From contig NZ_JAABRQ010000002.1 in NCBI RefSeq assembly GCF_011390835.1, positions 1 to 64,000 on the forward strand: a stretch of 64,000 bases of DNA. The letters are read 5' to 3'. Source of the DNA: Hydrogenophaga sp. (GTDB taxonomy: Bacteria > Pseudomonadota > Gammaproteobacteria > Burkholderiales > Burkholderiaceae_C). The position numbers and the translations under genes were made by a program. Shown here piece by piece: positions 40,596 through 49,168 of the stretch (within the stretch, counting starts at the first letter, position 1; every line of letters starts with the position of its first letter). Below the pieces are notes generated by a model. The model saw only the letters and a list, made by a program, of their open reading frames with translations, ran no database searches and was not told the DNA's origin.

Positions 40596-41659
40596 ACGGT
40601 GGTTTCGCTGGCGATCAGCCGAGTCGCCAGCGCCGTCAAGGCGCCAGCCGAGCGGTCTTGCAGAACGCAGGGCTGCGCATCGGCATGGTGTCTGAAATTG
40701 CGCCGGATCGACGCGGCGTACATCGGGTCGTAGTGCTGCGTCAGCAGCGCCAGCACGACCGACGGTGTGTCACCCGCCATCACCCGGGCCTGCCATTCCT
40801 GCACAACATTCTTGCCCCGCAACTCGGTCAGCGCGTCCAGCCGCTGGCAAAAATGGGCCGGATCGGTGACAAAGAAGTCGTAGTCCTCCAGCAGCAACGC
40901 TACGCGCTCGTCGTCTGAAAGCCGCAGGTCCAGGCATGGGCTGGCGCGCATGGCGTTGATCAGCGCGTCCGGCACGCGCACATTGCCGACCTTCTTGCTT
41001 TCCGCTTCCACATAGACCACGCGCGCCGGATCGAAGCCGCGCAAAGCATTCCAGATCAGGGAATCGAAACCTTTCTGGCTCGGTTGCGGCAGACCCGGGA
41101 TGTGGCCCAGCACCGAGCTGCGGTGGTTGGCCAGGTCTTCGAGATCCAGCACCTGAGCGCCCTGTGCCGACAGCGCCTGCAGCAGGCGGGTCTTGCCCGA
41201 TCCAGTGGGCCCGCAGACGACGCGGTAGCTCAGCCGCTCAGCCAAGCGGGGCAGGTCGTCGACCAGGGCGGCTCGCCAGGCCTTGTAGCCGCCGTCGACC
41301 AGCGTCACATGAAAGCCGATGGCGCCAAGAATGGTGGCCAGCGCGCCGCTGCGGTTGCCGCCGCGCCAGCAGTACACGAGCGGCTTCCAGCCGCGAGGTT
41401 TGTCGATCACCTCGCGCTCGATGTGCTCGGCGATGTTGCGCGCCGCCAGCGCCGCGCCGCGTTTCTTGGCCTCGAAGGCATTGACTTGCTTGTACATCGT
41501 GCCGATGGCGATGCGCTCGGCGTTGTCCAGCGAGGGCCAGTTGATGGCCCCGGGCAGGTGGTCGAGCGCAAATTCGTCTTCGGAACGCGCGTCGATCAGG
41601 GTGTCGAAGTCGGCGAGTCGCCGGAGGGCTTCGGCGGCGGGGAGGGTGTGCACGGGCAT
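40592..41659 (-). CDS. mnmH: tRNA 2-selenouridine synthase
   Basis: 355 aa. An N-terminal rhodanese domain carries the catalytic C97 in LVYCWRGGNRSG. The C-terminal P-loop domain holds GPTGSGKT (residues about 150-157). The enzyme replaces the sulfur of 2-thiouridine at tRNA position 34 with selenium, using selenophosphate from SelD. No selD or selA lies in this window, so the selenium donor must be encoded elsewhere. Confidence 0.94.
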   Translation of the reverse strand: MPVHTLPAAEALRRLADFDTLIDARSEDEFALDHLPGAINWPSLDNAERIAIGTMYKQVNAFEAKKRGAALAARNIAEHIEREVIDKPRGWKPLVYCWRGGNRSGALATILGAIGFHVTLVDGGYKAWRAALVDDLPRLAERLSYRVVCGPTGSGKTRLLQALSAQGAQVLDLEDLANHRSSVLGHIPGLPQPSQKGFDSLIWNALRGFDPARVVYVEAESKKVGNVRVPDALINAMRASPCLDLRLSDDERVALLLEDYDFFVTDPAHFCQRLDALTELRGKNVVQEWQARVMAGDTPSVVLALLTQHYDPMYAASIRRNFRHHADAQPCVLQDRSAGALTALATRLIASETTV

Positions 41660-41710
41660 GCACCGATTATCCCGCGCGGCGATGAGCGTCAGCCGAGCCG
41701 CGGGCTTCGA

Positions 41711-42385
41711 TCAGAGCAGTTTCTTGAGCTCGGGCCAGACATTGCCCAGCATGATGGGCTGCGCCCTCTCGTTGGGGTGGATGCGGTCGGACTGGAACAG
41801 CCGGGTGGGATCGGCCAGATCGCCCACGCCTTTCAGGAAAAACGGCAACAGCGCCGTTTTTTGCTCTTGGGCCACGGTGGTGTAGAGCTCGCGAAACTCC
41901 TGGCCGTAGCGGGCGCCGTAGTTGGGCGGCATTTCCATGCCCAGCAGCAGCACCTTGGCACCGGCCGCGCGCGACTGACGCGCCATGGTGGCGAGGTTGT
42001 CGCGTGTCATGTTGAGCGGTAGGCCCCGCAGCGCGTCGTTGCCGCCGAGCTCGATGATCACGATGGCGGGCTGGTGCTGCTTCAGCAGGGCGGGCAGCCG
42101 CGAACGACCGCCCGAGGTGGTGTCGCCGCTGATGCTGGCGTTGACCACCTGGTGCGGGTGTTTTCCTTCCTGCAGCTGGAGCTCCAGCAGCGCGACCCAG
42201 CCGGTGCCGCGCTTGAGCCCGTATTCGGCGCTGAGCGAATCGCCGACCACCAGAATGATGGGCGCACCCGGCTTGCCGGCCGAGGGTGCTGCGGTGGCAC
42301 GGGCGGTGTATTGAGCCAGCACCAGGCCCGAAGACCCCAGCGAGCCAGCGAGCAGGGCGAGCGCGGTAAAGTGACGTCGTTTCAA
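41711..42385 (-). CDS. tesA: arylesterase / acyl-CoA thioesterase I (SGNH hydrolase)
   Basis: 224 aa. A signal peptide opens the protein (KRRHFTALALLAGSLGSSG), so it should be periplasmic. Block I of SGNH hydrolases is VVGDSLSAEYGL with the nucleophile serine. Block II is NASISGDTTSGG, block III LGGNDALRGL and block V SDRIHPNERAQ with the catalytic Asp and His. The TTG at 42385 is chosen because the ATG at 42430 would overlap the coding start of the divergent ABC gene. Confidence 0.9.
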   Translation of the reverse strand: MKRRHFTALALLAGSLGSSGLVLAQYTARATAAPSAGKPGAPIILVVGDSLSAEYGLKRGTGWVALLELQLQEGKHPHQVVNASISGDTTSGGRSRLPALLKQHQPAIVIIELGGNDALRGLPLNMTRDNLATMARQSRAAGAKVLLLGMEMPPNYGARYGQEFRELYTTVAQEQKTALLPFFLKGVGDLADPTRLFQSDRIHPNERAQPIMLGNVWPELKKLL

Positions 42386-42400
42386 CAGAGAAGTCTTTCC

Positions 42401-43099
42401 ATGTCCGATGTGATGATTGCGGTGCAGCATGTGTTCAAGACCGTGACCGATTCGACCGGCTCACTCACGATTCTGCGCGATATCGATTTCACCCTAAACA
42501 AAGGGGAAACCGCGGCCATCGTGGGAGCTTCCGGCTCGGGCAAGAGCACTCTGCTGTCCATCATTGCAGGGTTGGATACCCCGAGCAGCGGAACAGTTCA
42601 CATCGATGGTGTCGACCTGTTCGCCTTCGACGAAGACCAGCGCGCCGCCTTGCGCGCGCAAAAGGTCGGCTTTGTGTTCCAGAGTTTCCAGTTGCTGGGC
42701 AATTTGACGGCGCTGGAAAACGTGATGCTGCCGCTAGAGCTGGCCGGTCGGCGCGACGCGCGTGCCGCAGCCACGCAGATGTTGCAACGCGTGGGCTTGG
42801 GCGAGCGCTTGGCGAGTTACCCTAAGGTGCTCTCTGGTGGTGAGCAGCAGCGCGTGGCGCTGGCGCGTGCCTTCGTGGTGCAGCCCGCAGTGTTGTTGGC
42901 CGACGAGCCCACCGGTAGCCTCGACTTCGCCACTGGCAACACCATCATGGAGCTGATGTTCGAACTCAACCGCGAACAGCACACCACGCTGGTGATGGTG
43001 ACGCATGATCGCGCCATCGCCGCGCGCTGCGAGCACCGCATTACCATCGAGGCTGGCGAGGTGGTGGCTGACGCCAGCAGCCCGTCCATGGCGCCTTAG
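42401..43099 (+). CDS. ABC transporter ATP-binding protein, YbbA/LolD type
   Basis: 232 aa. It is a complete ATPase: Walker A GASGSGKS near residue 46, signature LSGGEQQRVALARAF near residue 145, Walker B VLLADEPTGSLD and the H-loop VTHD. It belongs to the MacB/LolD/YbbA group that works in lipoprotein or toxin extrusion. It diverges from tesA with 15 bases between starts, the same pairing as tesA-ybbA in E. coli. The permease gene (ybbP) that follows ybbA there is absent; a TIR-domain gene is next. Confidence 0.9.
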   Translation: MSDVMIAVQHVFKTVTDSTGSLTILRDIDFTLNKGETAAIVGASGSGKSTLLSIIAGLDTPSSGTVHIDGVDLFAFDEDQRAALRAQKVGFVFQSFQLLGNLTALENVMLPLELAGRRDARAAATQMLQRVGLGERLASYPKVLSGGEQQRVALARAFVVQPAVLLADEPTGSLDFATGNTIMELMFELNREQHTTLVMVTHDRAIAARCEHRITIEAGEVVADASSPSMAP

Positions 43100-43162
43100 T
43101 CTAGCGAGACCATCGCCGTCCCGACGATTGCACATCGCCCGGTGGGCCGTTAGGCTCGCACC

Positions 43163-43870
43163 ATGGGCGGCATTTTCATCAGCTACCGGCGGGACGACAG
43201 TCAGGGCTTCGCCGGGCGGCTGGAGCACGATCTGGCACAGTGCTTTGGTGACGACCTGGTGTTCCGGGACCGCGAGATCCCGCCCGGCGCCGATTTTGCA
43301 GACCACATCGAGCACCAGCTGCGCGCTGCCGATGCCTCTCTGGTGGTGATCGGCCGGCACTGGCTCGACATCCAGGATGCCAGTGGCGCCCGTCGGCTGG
43401 ATCAGCCCGGAGACTGGGTCCGACGCGAGATCGAGTGGTCGCTGTCCAGCGGCATGCCGGTGATTCCCTTGCTGGTGGCGGGGGTGCCCATGCCCACGGC
43501 CACCCAATTACCTGGCTCGTTGCAAGGCCTGGCGCGATTTCAGGCTCTGTCCCTGTCCGATCATCGCTGGCCCGATGACATGCGGGCCCTGTGCGATGCA
43601 CTGAGCGAGCGGGTACCTCGGCTCGCCAAGGCGCGAGCTCAGAGCGCCAGGCCGGCAGCCAAGAGCCGAGAGCCCGCAGCGCCAGCCCGTCGAGCGCTGC
43701 CATCCGGGTTTGTGCGCTGGCTGAGCTCGTTGTTGCGCCGTGTCGCTGGTCTGGTGGCGCTGGGCGCTGCGGTCTACATCGGCGTGCGCGCCCTGGGTGG
43801 TCCGGGAGCCAATCGGGTCATGGGCCGACTGATTGACACCACCTGGCAGGAAATCCAGCGCCTGTTCTGA
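43163..43870 (+). CDS. TIR-domain protein with a C-terminal membrane helix
   Basis: 235 aa. Residues 1 to about 145 are a TIR domain: FISYRRDDSQGFAGRL at the start, VFRDREIPPGADF in the BB-loop region, and GDWVRREIEWSL, where E89 fits the catalytic glutamate of NAD-cleaving TIR enzymes. An Ala/Arg-rich linker (about 150-182) leads to a hydrophobic helix (about 194-212) and a short tail. That arrangement would hold the TIR domain at the inner membrane, facing the cytoplasm. Bacterial TIR proteins cleave NAD or make signalling nucleotides in several defence systems, but no known defence partner is adjacent. Its role is unknown. Confidence 0.85.
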   Translation: MGGIFISYRRDDSQGFAGRLEHDLAQCFGDDLVFRDREIPPGADFADHIEHQLRAADASLVVIGRHWLDIQDASGARRLDQPGDWVRREIEWSLSSGMPVIPLLVAGVPMPTATQLPGSLQGLARFQALSLSDHRWPDDMRALCDALSERVPRLAKARAQSARPAAKSREPAAPARRALPSGFVRWLSSLLRRVAGLVALGAAVYIGVRALGGPGANRVMGRLIDTTWQEIQRLF

Positions 43871-43902
43871 CGGTGTCTGGGCCGGTACGGCCATGGCCAC
43901 GG

Positions 43903-43908
43903 GATAAT
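43903..43908 (+). promoter_or_regulatory. GATAAT box directly before rlmB
   Basis: GGGATAAT ends 6 bases before the ATG at 43915. As a -10 box it would start transcription at or just inside the start codon, giving a leaderless messenger, or rlmB may begin further in. It could also be chance. Confidence 0.25.
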
Positions 43909-43914
43909 CGCTGC

Positions 43915-44658
43915 ATGTCTGCTTCCAAAGTCCTGTTTGGCTTCCATGCCGTCGGCGTGCGCCTGAAAACCGCGCCAGCCTCCATTGTCGAGATCTATTT
44001 CGAGCCGACCCGTCGCGACGCGCGCATGCGCCAGTTTCTGGAGCGAGCCAAAGAGGCCAATGTGCGACTGATCGAGTCCGATGGCCTGCGGCTGGCCAAA
44101 CTCGCGGGCAGCCATGGTCATCAGGGCGTTGCGGCCCGGGTGCAGGCGGTCGAGCAGATTCATTCACTCGACACTTTGTTGGAGGACCTGGAAGCGGCGA
44201 GCACGGCGCCGCTTCTGCTGGTGCTCGACGGCATTACCGATCCACACAACCTGGGTGCCTGCCTGCGCGTGGCCGATGGGGCAGGCGCTCACGCGGTGAT
44301 CGCACCCAAGGACCACGCGGCCGGTATCAACGCCACGGTGGCCAAGGTGGCCAGCGGTGCCGCCGAGACCATGCCTTACTTCATGGTGACCAACCTGGCA
44401 CGCACACTGGGTGAGCTCAAGGAGCGCAGCATCTGGATCACCGGCACCAGCGACGATGCGTCGCAGACCCTGTATCAGGTTGATCTGCGCGGTCCGACCG
44501 CGCTGGTGCTGGGTGCCGAGGGGCAGGGCATGCGTCAGCTCACACGCAAGACTTGCGACCAGCTGGTGAGTATCCCCATGCGCGGCGCGGTGGAAAGCCT
44601 GAACGTATCGGTGGCCAGCGGCGTCTGCCTCTACGAAGCGCTGCGCCAGCGTGGTTGA
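43915..44658 (+). CDS. rlmB: 23S rRNA 2'-O-methyltransferase RlmB (SpoU family)
   Basis: 247 aa. It methylates the ribose of G2251 in 23S rRNA. A substrate-binding N-terminal domain (VLFGFHAVGVRL) is followed by the knotted SPOUT domain with LVLDGITDPHNLGACLRVADGAG (motif 1), LVLGAEGQGM (motif 2) and IPMRGAVESLNVSVASGV (motif 3). The stop overlaps the start of the sirtuin gene by 8 bases. Confidence 0.95.
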   Translation: MSASKVLFGFHAVGVRLKTAPASIVEIYFEPTRRDARMRQFLERAKEANVRLIESDGLRLAKLAGSHGHQGVAARVQAVEQIHSLDTLLEDLEAASTAPLLLVLDGITDPHNLGACLRVADGAGAHAVIAPKDHAAGINATVAKVASGAAETMPYFMVTNLARTLGELKERSIWITGTSDDASQTLYQVDLRGPTALVLGAEGQGMRQLTRKTCDQLVSIPMRGAVESLNVSVASGVCLYEALRQRG

Positions 44659-45394
44659 TGCCGCCCTGCGGTCCCAGGTGCGTCAGTGGATCGTCGAGGC
44701 GCCGCGCATCACGGTGCTGAGCGGAGCGGGCATGAGCGCCGAGTCGGGTGTGCCAACTTTCAGGGATGCGCTCACCGGCCTGTGGGCCCGGTTCAATCCA
44801 GAGGAGCTGGCCACCGAAACGGCCTTCCGCGCTCATCCGCAGCGTGTCTGGGCCTGGTACGCGCACCGGCGAGAGGCGTTGGCGCAGGTGCAGCCCAACG
44901 CTGGCCACTGCGCGCTGGCGGCGTTTGCACTGCGCCACCCCGGCCGCCTGACGCTGATCACTCAGAACGTTGACGGCCTGCACCAGCGGGCTGGCCTGGC
45001 CGACACGATTGCCTTGCACGGCAGCCTGCTGGACGACCACTGGCTCGACCTGCCCAGGACCTGTTGCCACACTGAGCCGATCCAGTCTGGCGAGCCGCCG
45101 AGCTGCCCTGTTTGCGGCAACCAGCGCCGCCCCTCGGTGGTGTGGTTCGGTGAATCGCTGCCAGGCCCGGCGTTTGCCGCGGCCGAGGCCGCCGCCCAGG
45201 ACTGTGACCTGATGCTGGTGGTGGGTACCTCCGGCGTGGTCTACCCGGCCGCGGGCCTGGCATTCACGGCCCACCAGCGCGGCGCCCGGGTGGTCATCGT
45301 CAATCCCGAGCCGTCCGACCTCGATGCAGTGGCCGATGCCTGCCTGCGCGAGCCTGCGGCACAATGTTTGCCACACCTGCTGGAAAATTCATGA
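44651..45394 (+). CDS. cobB: NAD-dependent protein deacylase, class III sirtuin
   Basis: 247 aa. It removes acyl groups from protein lysines using NAD. The NAD site GAGMSAESGVPTFRD (residues 25-39), ITQNVDGLHQ (103-112) and catalytic H123 are intact. Tyr70 and Arg73 in the WYAHRR segment are the pair that favours succinyl and malonyl lysine in SIRT5/CobB. The zinc site is unusual: the first pair is adjacent (C138, C139) rather than CxxC, and the second is CPVC (C152, C155). The GTG start at 44651 overlaps the rlmB stop (GTGGTTGA), implying translational coupling. Confidence 0.9.
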   Translation: MVDAALRSQVRQWIVEAPRITVLSGAGMSAESGVPTFRDALTGLWARFNPEELATETAFRAHPQRVWAWYAHRREALAQVQPNAGHCALAAFALRHPGRLTLITQNVDGLHQRAGLADTIALHGSLLDDHWLDLPRTCCHTEPIQSGEPPSCPVCGNQRRPSVVWFGESLPGPAFAAAEAAAQDCDLMLVVGTSGVVYPAAGLAFTAHQRGARVVIVNPEPSDLDAVADACLREPAAQCLPHLLENS

Positions 45395-45732
45395 ACCGTT
45401 CTACCTGCCTTCTTCCCCTGGCCCTGATCACCATTCTGCTGTCGGCCTGCACCCAGGAGCAGCAGAACCAGATCAGCCGGGACATCCAGAACTGGACCGG
45501 CACCAACGGCGTGCTGGAGGTGTATGCCGGCGACAAGGTGGTGCGCCGTTTCCTGAAAGTCGACAAGATCAGCACCGCGCTGGGCACTGGCGACAAGACG
45601 CCGCGCGCCTACCGCTACGGCTACGGCGTGCTCGACGAAAACCTGAACATGCAGGTCGATCCCGGCGAGAAGAAGGTGTACTTCGAGATCAGCGACTACA
45701 CGAACGCGGTATTTTTCGAAAATCCGCGCTGA
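45391..45732 (+). CDS. small lipoprotein of unknown function
   Basis: 113 aa. The signal ends in ITILLSAC, a clear lipobox, followed by TQEQQNQIS. The mature part contains YRYGYGVLDENLNMQVDPGEKKVYFE and looks like a compact beta-rich domain. I know no named family. The ATG at 45391 overlaps the sirtuin stop (ATGA) and has GGAAA before it, so it is coupled to the sirtuin gene. Confidence 0.8.
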   Translation: MNRSTCLLPLALITILLSACTQEQQNQISRDIQNWTGTNGVLEVYAGDKVVRRFLKVDKISTALGTGDKTPRAYRYGYGVLDENLNMQVDPGEKKVYFEISDYTNAVFFENPR

Positions 45733-45738
45733 GCCGCT

Positions 45739-46335
45739 TTAAACCCAGCCGATTGCACCCAGAAGGGCGCCGGCGCCAATCAGCCACAGCAGGTGTATGC
45801 GCGTGCGCCAGACCAGCAGCGTCGCTGCGGCGGTGAGCAGGTACAGCGGCCAGTCGCTCGTGGGCTGATCGTGGGCTGCGGTCAGCAGCCAGCCGGTGGC
45901 GATCAGCAGCGCGATCACGATCGGTGCCATGCCGGCTTTGAAGGCTCGCACCGTACGCCGCTCGCGATGTTGATGCGCCCAGCGCGTGGCGGTGTAGGTC
46001 AGTACCGACGAAGGCAGTAGAGTGGCCGTCATGCTGACCACCACTCCCAGAAGGGCCAGGCCCCAGGCCAGCCAACCAGCCGCCGCGCCACCGCCGGCGT
46101 TTAACCCGAGGTTCCAGCCCAGCAATGCGATGAACAACACATTTGGTCCCGGCGCGGCCTGCGACAAGGCGATGGAGGCGGTGAACTGGGCGTCGCTTAG
46201 CCAGGCCTGCTGCGTGACCAGGTAGCGGTGCATGTCGGGCGCGGTGGTGATGGCGCCACCCACGGCCAGCAGCGAGAGCGAAGCGAAATGGCTGAACACC
46301 GCCAGCCAGTCGATCGCGGTCACCGCGCCTGTCAT
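45739..46335 (-). CDS. chromate transporter, second half-size subunit
   Basis: 198 aa. This is a short-chain CHR-family membrane protein with about six helices. The family motif region is LLAVGGAITTAPDMHRYLV and then SQAAPGPNVLFIALLGWNLG. Paired half-size ChrA proteins act together to export chromate. Its ATG overlaps the stop of the upstream half by 4 bases (46332-46335), so the two are made in step. Confidence 0.87.
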   Translation of the reverse strand: MTGAVTAIDWLAVFSHFASLSLLAVGGAITTAPDMHRYLVTQQAWLSDAQFTASIALSQAAPGPNVLFIALLGWNLGLNAGGGAAAGWLAWGLALLGVVVSMTATLLPSSVLTYTATRWAHQHRERRTVRAFKAGMAPIVIALLIATGWLLTAAHDQPTSDWPLYLLTAAATLLVWRTRIHLLWLIGAGALLGAIGWV

Positions 46336-46964
46336 GGTTTCGCCCTGTCGAGCGCTGGCCGCAGGCCGAGCAGGCGGTAGGCCCAGAGGCAGGCTGCGCC
46401 GCCCACGCACAGCAGCACCCACACCAGCTTCCAGCGCAGCAGGGCAATCGCCACAAAAGTCACTAATGCCAGTGCCGCGCAGGTCCGCAAGCCCATGGGG
46501 TTTTTGCCCAACGCCACCACCAGCTTGATTCCCGTGGCCGTGATCAGCCCGGCCGCCACCGCACCCATGCCTCGCAGCGCGCCTTGCGCGCTGGCGGTGT
46601 CGGCAAACTGGCCGTAAAGCGCGGCGAGTAGCAACACCACGACCAAGGGGGCAGCAAGCATGCCGGCCAGCGCAGCGAGCGCGCCGGGCAGGCCGAAGTG
46701 ACGCCCTCCAATCATCAGTGACAGGTTGACTACGTTGGGCCCGGGCATGACCTGGGCCACTGCCCAGTCCTCCACGAACTGCTCGCGTGTCATCCAGCGC
46801 TTTTTCTCGACCATTTCACGCTGCACCACCGCCAGCACGCCGCCGAAGCCTTGCAACGCCAACCGGGTGAAGGACCAGAACAGGTCGCTTAGCGAGTCGG
46901 GTACCGCCAGGGGCGCGTCGTCTACGCTGGCCGCGGACCCGGGCAGGGGCGGTTCGAGGGCCAT
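46332..46964 (-). CDS. chromate transporter, first half-size subunit
   Basis: 210 aa. This is the partner of the preceding entry and the first of the pair in transcription. It has the CHR motifs LALQGFGGVLAVVQREMVEKKRW and AVAQVMPGPNVVNLSLMIG, followed by hydrophobic helices. The family exports chromate by proton or sulfate-linked transport; some members act on other anions, so chromate resistance is likely but not certain. Confidence 0.88.
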   Translation of the reverse strand: MALEPPLPGSAASVDDAPLAVPDSLSDLFWSFTRLALQGFGGVLAVVQREMVEKKRWMTREQFVEDWAVAQVMPGPNVVNLSLMIGGRHFGLPGALAALAGMLAAPLVVVLLLAALYGQFADTASAQGALRGMGAVAAGLITATGIKLVVALGKNPMGLRTCAALALVTFVAIALLRWKLVWVLLCVGGAACLWAYRLLGLRPALDRAKP

Positions 46965-46990
46965 GGTGGAGCGACTGGCGCGGCGGAGAC

Positions 46991-47386
46991 TCAGATCGCC
47001 TCGGCCATCAGGGCCTGGATGCCTTCGACGTCCAGCGGCTTGGTGACGTAGCCCCTGATGATGGGCAATGTGGCGGCGCGGGCGCGGTCGGCCGGTGAGC
47101 CCGACGAGGTCAGCATCACCAGCATGATGGTGGGCTTGTCCGCCAGCAACGGCGTGGCTTGCTCCGCGACGCCGAAGCCGTCGAGTCCTGGCATGTTGAT
47201 GTCCAGGAAGATGCAGGTGGGCACCTGCATGGCGTCGCTGCGAAAAAACGCCAGCGCGTCCTCGCCGCTTTCAAACACCAGCACCTCGCCGGTGAAGCCG
47301 GCGCGTTCGATCATGATCTCGTGGTAAACGTTGTCGGCCTCGTTGTCGTCGATCAGGATGAAGCGTTCATACCGGCTCATTGGCAC
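46991..47386 (-). CDS. single-domain response regulator
   Basis: 131 aa, a receiver domain with no output domain. The acidic pair is DDNE near residue 13. The phosphorylated aspartate is D62 in IFLDINMPGLDG, with the conserved T/S in MLTSSG and Lys in VTKPLD. The spacing resembles phytochrome-type (Rcp1-like) regulators that pair with kinases of the next gene's type. The ATG at 47380 (MSRYER) is an equally good start. It overlaps the 3' end of the kinase gene by 14-20 bases. Confidence 0.9.
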   Translation of the reverse strand: MPMSRYERFILIDDNEADNVYHEIMIERAGFTGEVLVFESGEDALAFFRSDAMQVPTCIFLDINMPGLDGFGVAEQATPLLADKPTIMLVMLTSSGSPADRARAATLPIIRGYVTKPLDVEGIQALMAEAI

Positions 47387-49016
47387 TCCTGGGTGCAGTT
47401 GGGGTGGGATCCAGCGGCAGGCTCAGCACAAAGCAACTGCCCTCGCCGGGTGTGGAGGTGACCGAAATCGAACCGCCGTGCTGTTCGGCGATGCGCCGGC
47501 AGATCGACAGACCCAGCCCGGAGCCCGCGAACTGCTTGCGCGTGTGCAAGCGCTGGAACATGCCGAAAACCTTGTCCAGATGCTCGGCGGAGATGCCGAT
47601 GCCATTGTCTCGCACCGCCAGCTGCAGCTGACCGTCGGAGAGCTGGGTCGTGATGTTCACCTCCGGTGCCACGCCAGACCGCGCGAATTTCAGGCCATTG
47701 CTCACAAGATTCTGCAGCGCGATGCGCAGCAAGGTGGGGTCGCCCCAGGCGGAGGGCAGTTGCCCAACCACCAGCCGACCGGCAGAGCGCTCTAGCGCCA
47801 TGGCCAGATCGTCCTGCACCTGGGTCGCTAGCTGGCCCAGATCCACTGGCTGCGGCTGGAGCACATGGTGATCCATACGCACAAATTCGAGCAGGTCGTT
47901 GAGCAGGGTCTCCATGCGCTGGCCGCCCTGGCGCACAAAATCGAGGTAACTGCGGGACTTGCCGGGCCAGATGATCCGTTCGTCCGTGGCCAGCAACTCG
48001 GCGAAGTTATTGATGGAGTTGATGGGCTCGCGCAGGTCGTGCGAAATGATGTGGATGAAACGCTCCTGCTCCACCGTGGTGAGCTGCAGCTGTTCCAGGG
48101 CCTGGCTCAGCGCGTCCTCGCGGTCTTTGCGTTGCTGGATGTCCTGGGCACGCACCACCACACCGAGCACCTGCCCCTCGTCGTCTCGCGCGGGCAGGTA
48201 TGACACCTCGAACTGCCTTTGGCCCAGATGCGGAAAGTCGATCGGCGACTCGTGAATCACGGATTCACCGGCCAGGGCCCGATCCAGGTACGGCCGGATG
48301 ATGAGCTCGAACTGCGCCTGTCCGATGAGGTCGGGCACCTGGCGACCCACGATGTCGTCCGGCTGCCGGCCCCAGTAGTCCAGGTGAGCCGGATTGACGA
48401 ACTGGTAGGTGTGGTCGTGGTCGATGAACGCTTCGAGTTCGCGCCCGCTGGTGAGCAGGGCCTGCATCACCGCGATGTCCTGGCGCACCTTCGCTGCCCC
48501 GTGCCGCGCCAGCTCCCGCTGCAGCTTCGTGTGCTCCAGCAGGGTGGTGACCAGACTCGCCAGCGATCGCAATGCCGCCGCCTGACTGGCCGAGAGCTCA
48601 CGCACCTCTGTGTCGATCACGCAGACCGTGCCCAGCGCCAGGCCGTCCTGGGTGACGATGGGCGAGCCTGCGTAGAACCGCAATGGGCTGGATGGATCGG
48701 TCACCAGCGGGTTGTCGCGGAAGCGCTCATCCTGAGTGGCGTCGGAGACCACCATGACTTGATCTGGCTGCAGGATGGCGTGGGCGCAGAATGCGATATC
48801 GCGTCCCGTTTCGTTGAAAGCCAGCCCCTGGCGCGATTTGAACCACTGGCGTTTTTCGTCGACCAGCGAAATCAGCGCGATCGGCGTGCCGCAGAGCGAG
48901 GATGCCAGGGCGGTGATCTCGTCAAACGCCTGCTGTGGCAGCGTGTCCAGGATCTCCAGGTTGCGCAGGCGGGCCAGCCGTTGGGCTTCGTTAAGGGGCA
49001 GGTCGGCAGGTTTCAA
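47367..49016 (-). CDS. GAF-PAS sensor histidine kinase
   Basis: 549 aa, with no membrane helices, so cytoplasmic. Domains: GAF (about residues 20-165), PAS (about 185-300), dimerisation helix with phosphorylated H326 in IHIISHDLREP, and a catalytic ATPase domain (N-box NLVSNGLKFARS, then DNGIGIS and SGLGLSICRR). The GAF domain could bind a small ligand; the signal is unknown. It is transcribed just before the response regulator, and the two overlap, so they form a two-component pair. Confidence 0.9.
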   Translation of the reverse strand: MKPADLPLNEAQRLARLRNLEILDTLPQQAFDEITALASSLCGTPIALISLVDEKRQWFKSRQGLAFNETGRDIAFCAHAILQPDQVMVVSDATQDERFRDNPLVTDPSSPLRFYAGSPIVTQDGLALGTVCVIDTEVRELSASQAAALRSLASLVTTLLEHTKLQRELARHGAAKVRQDIAVMQALLTSGRELEAFIDHDHTYQFVNPAHLDYWGRQPDDIVGRQVPDLIGQAQFELIIRPYLDRALAGESVIHESPIDFPHLGQRQFEVSYLPARDDEGQVLGVVVRAQDIQQRKDREDALSQALEQLQLTTVEQERFIHIISHDLREPINSINNFAELLATDERIIWPGKSRSYLDFVRQGGQRMETLLNDLLEFVRMDHHVLQPQPVDLGQLATQVQDDLAMALERSAGRLVVGQLPSAWGDPTLLRIALQNLVSNGLKFARSGVAPEVNITTQLSDGQLQLAVRDNGIGISAEHLDKVFGMFQRLHTRKQFAGSGLGLSICRRIAEQHGGSISVTSTPGEGSCFVLSLPLDPTPTAPRSANEPV

Positions 49017-49168
49017 GTGGTGGACTGGTCAGGGAGGTGTCGGGGTGAGCGCGGCGAGCGGTTTCAAGCGGGTGATTCTCTCTTGTACCTGAATCGGCTG
49101 CGCCATGGGCATACCGCCCGCGGTATCGCGCCTGCTCGCAGGCACAGCAGTGGCCGGACACTGGACCC

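Noticed and set aside
40592..41659. A selenium-metabolism island
   Set aside because: Only mnmH is present; no selA, selB, selC or selD lies in the window.
43163..45394. A Thoeris-like defence system (TIR plus SIR2)
   Set aside because: The SIR2 protein is a canonical CobB-type deacylase with zinc cysteines, and rlmB separates the two genes. ThsA-type proteins have a different layout, so this is only proximity.
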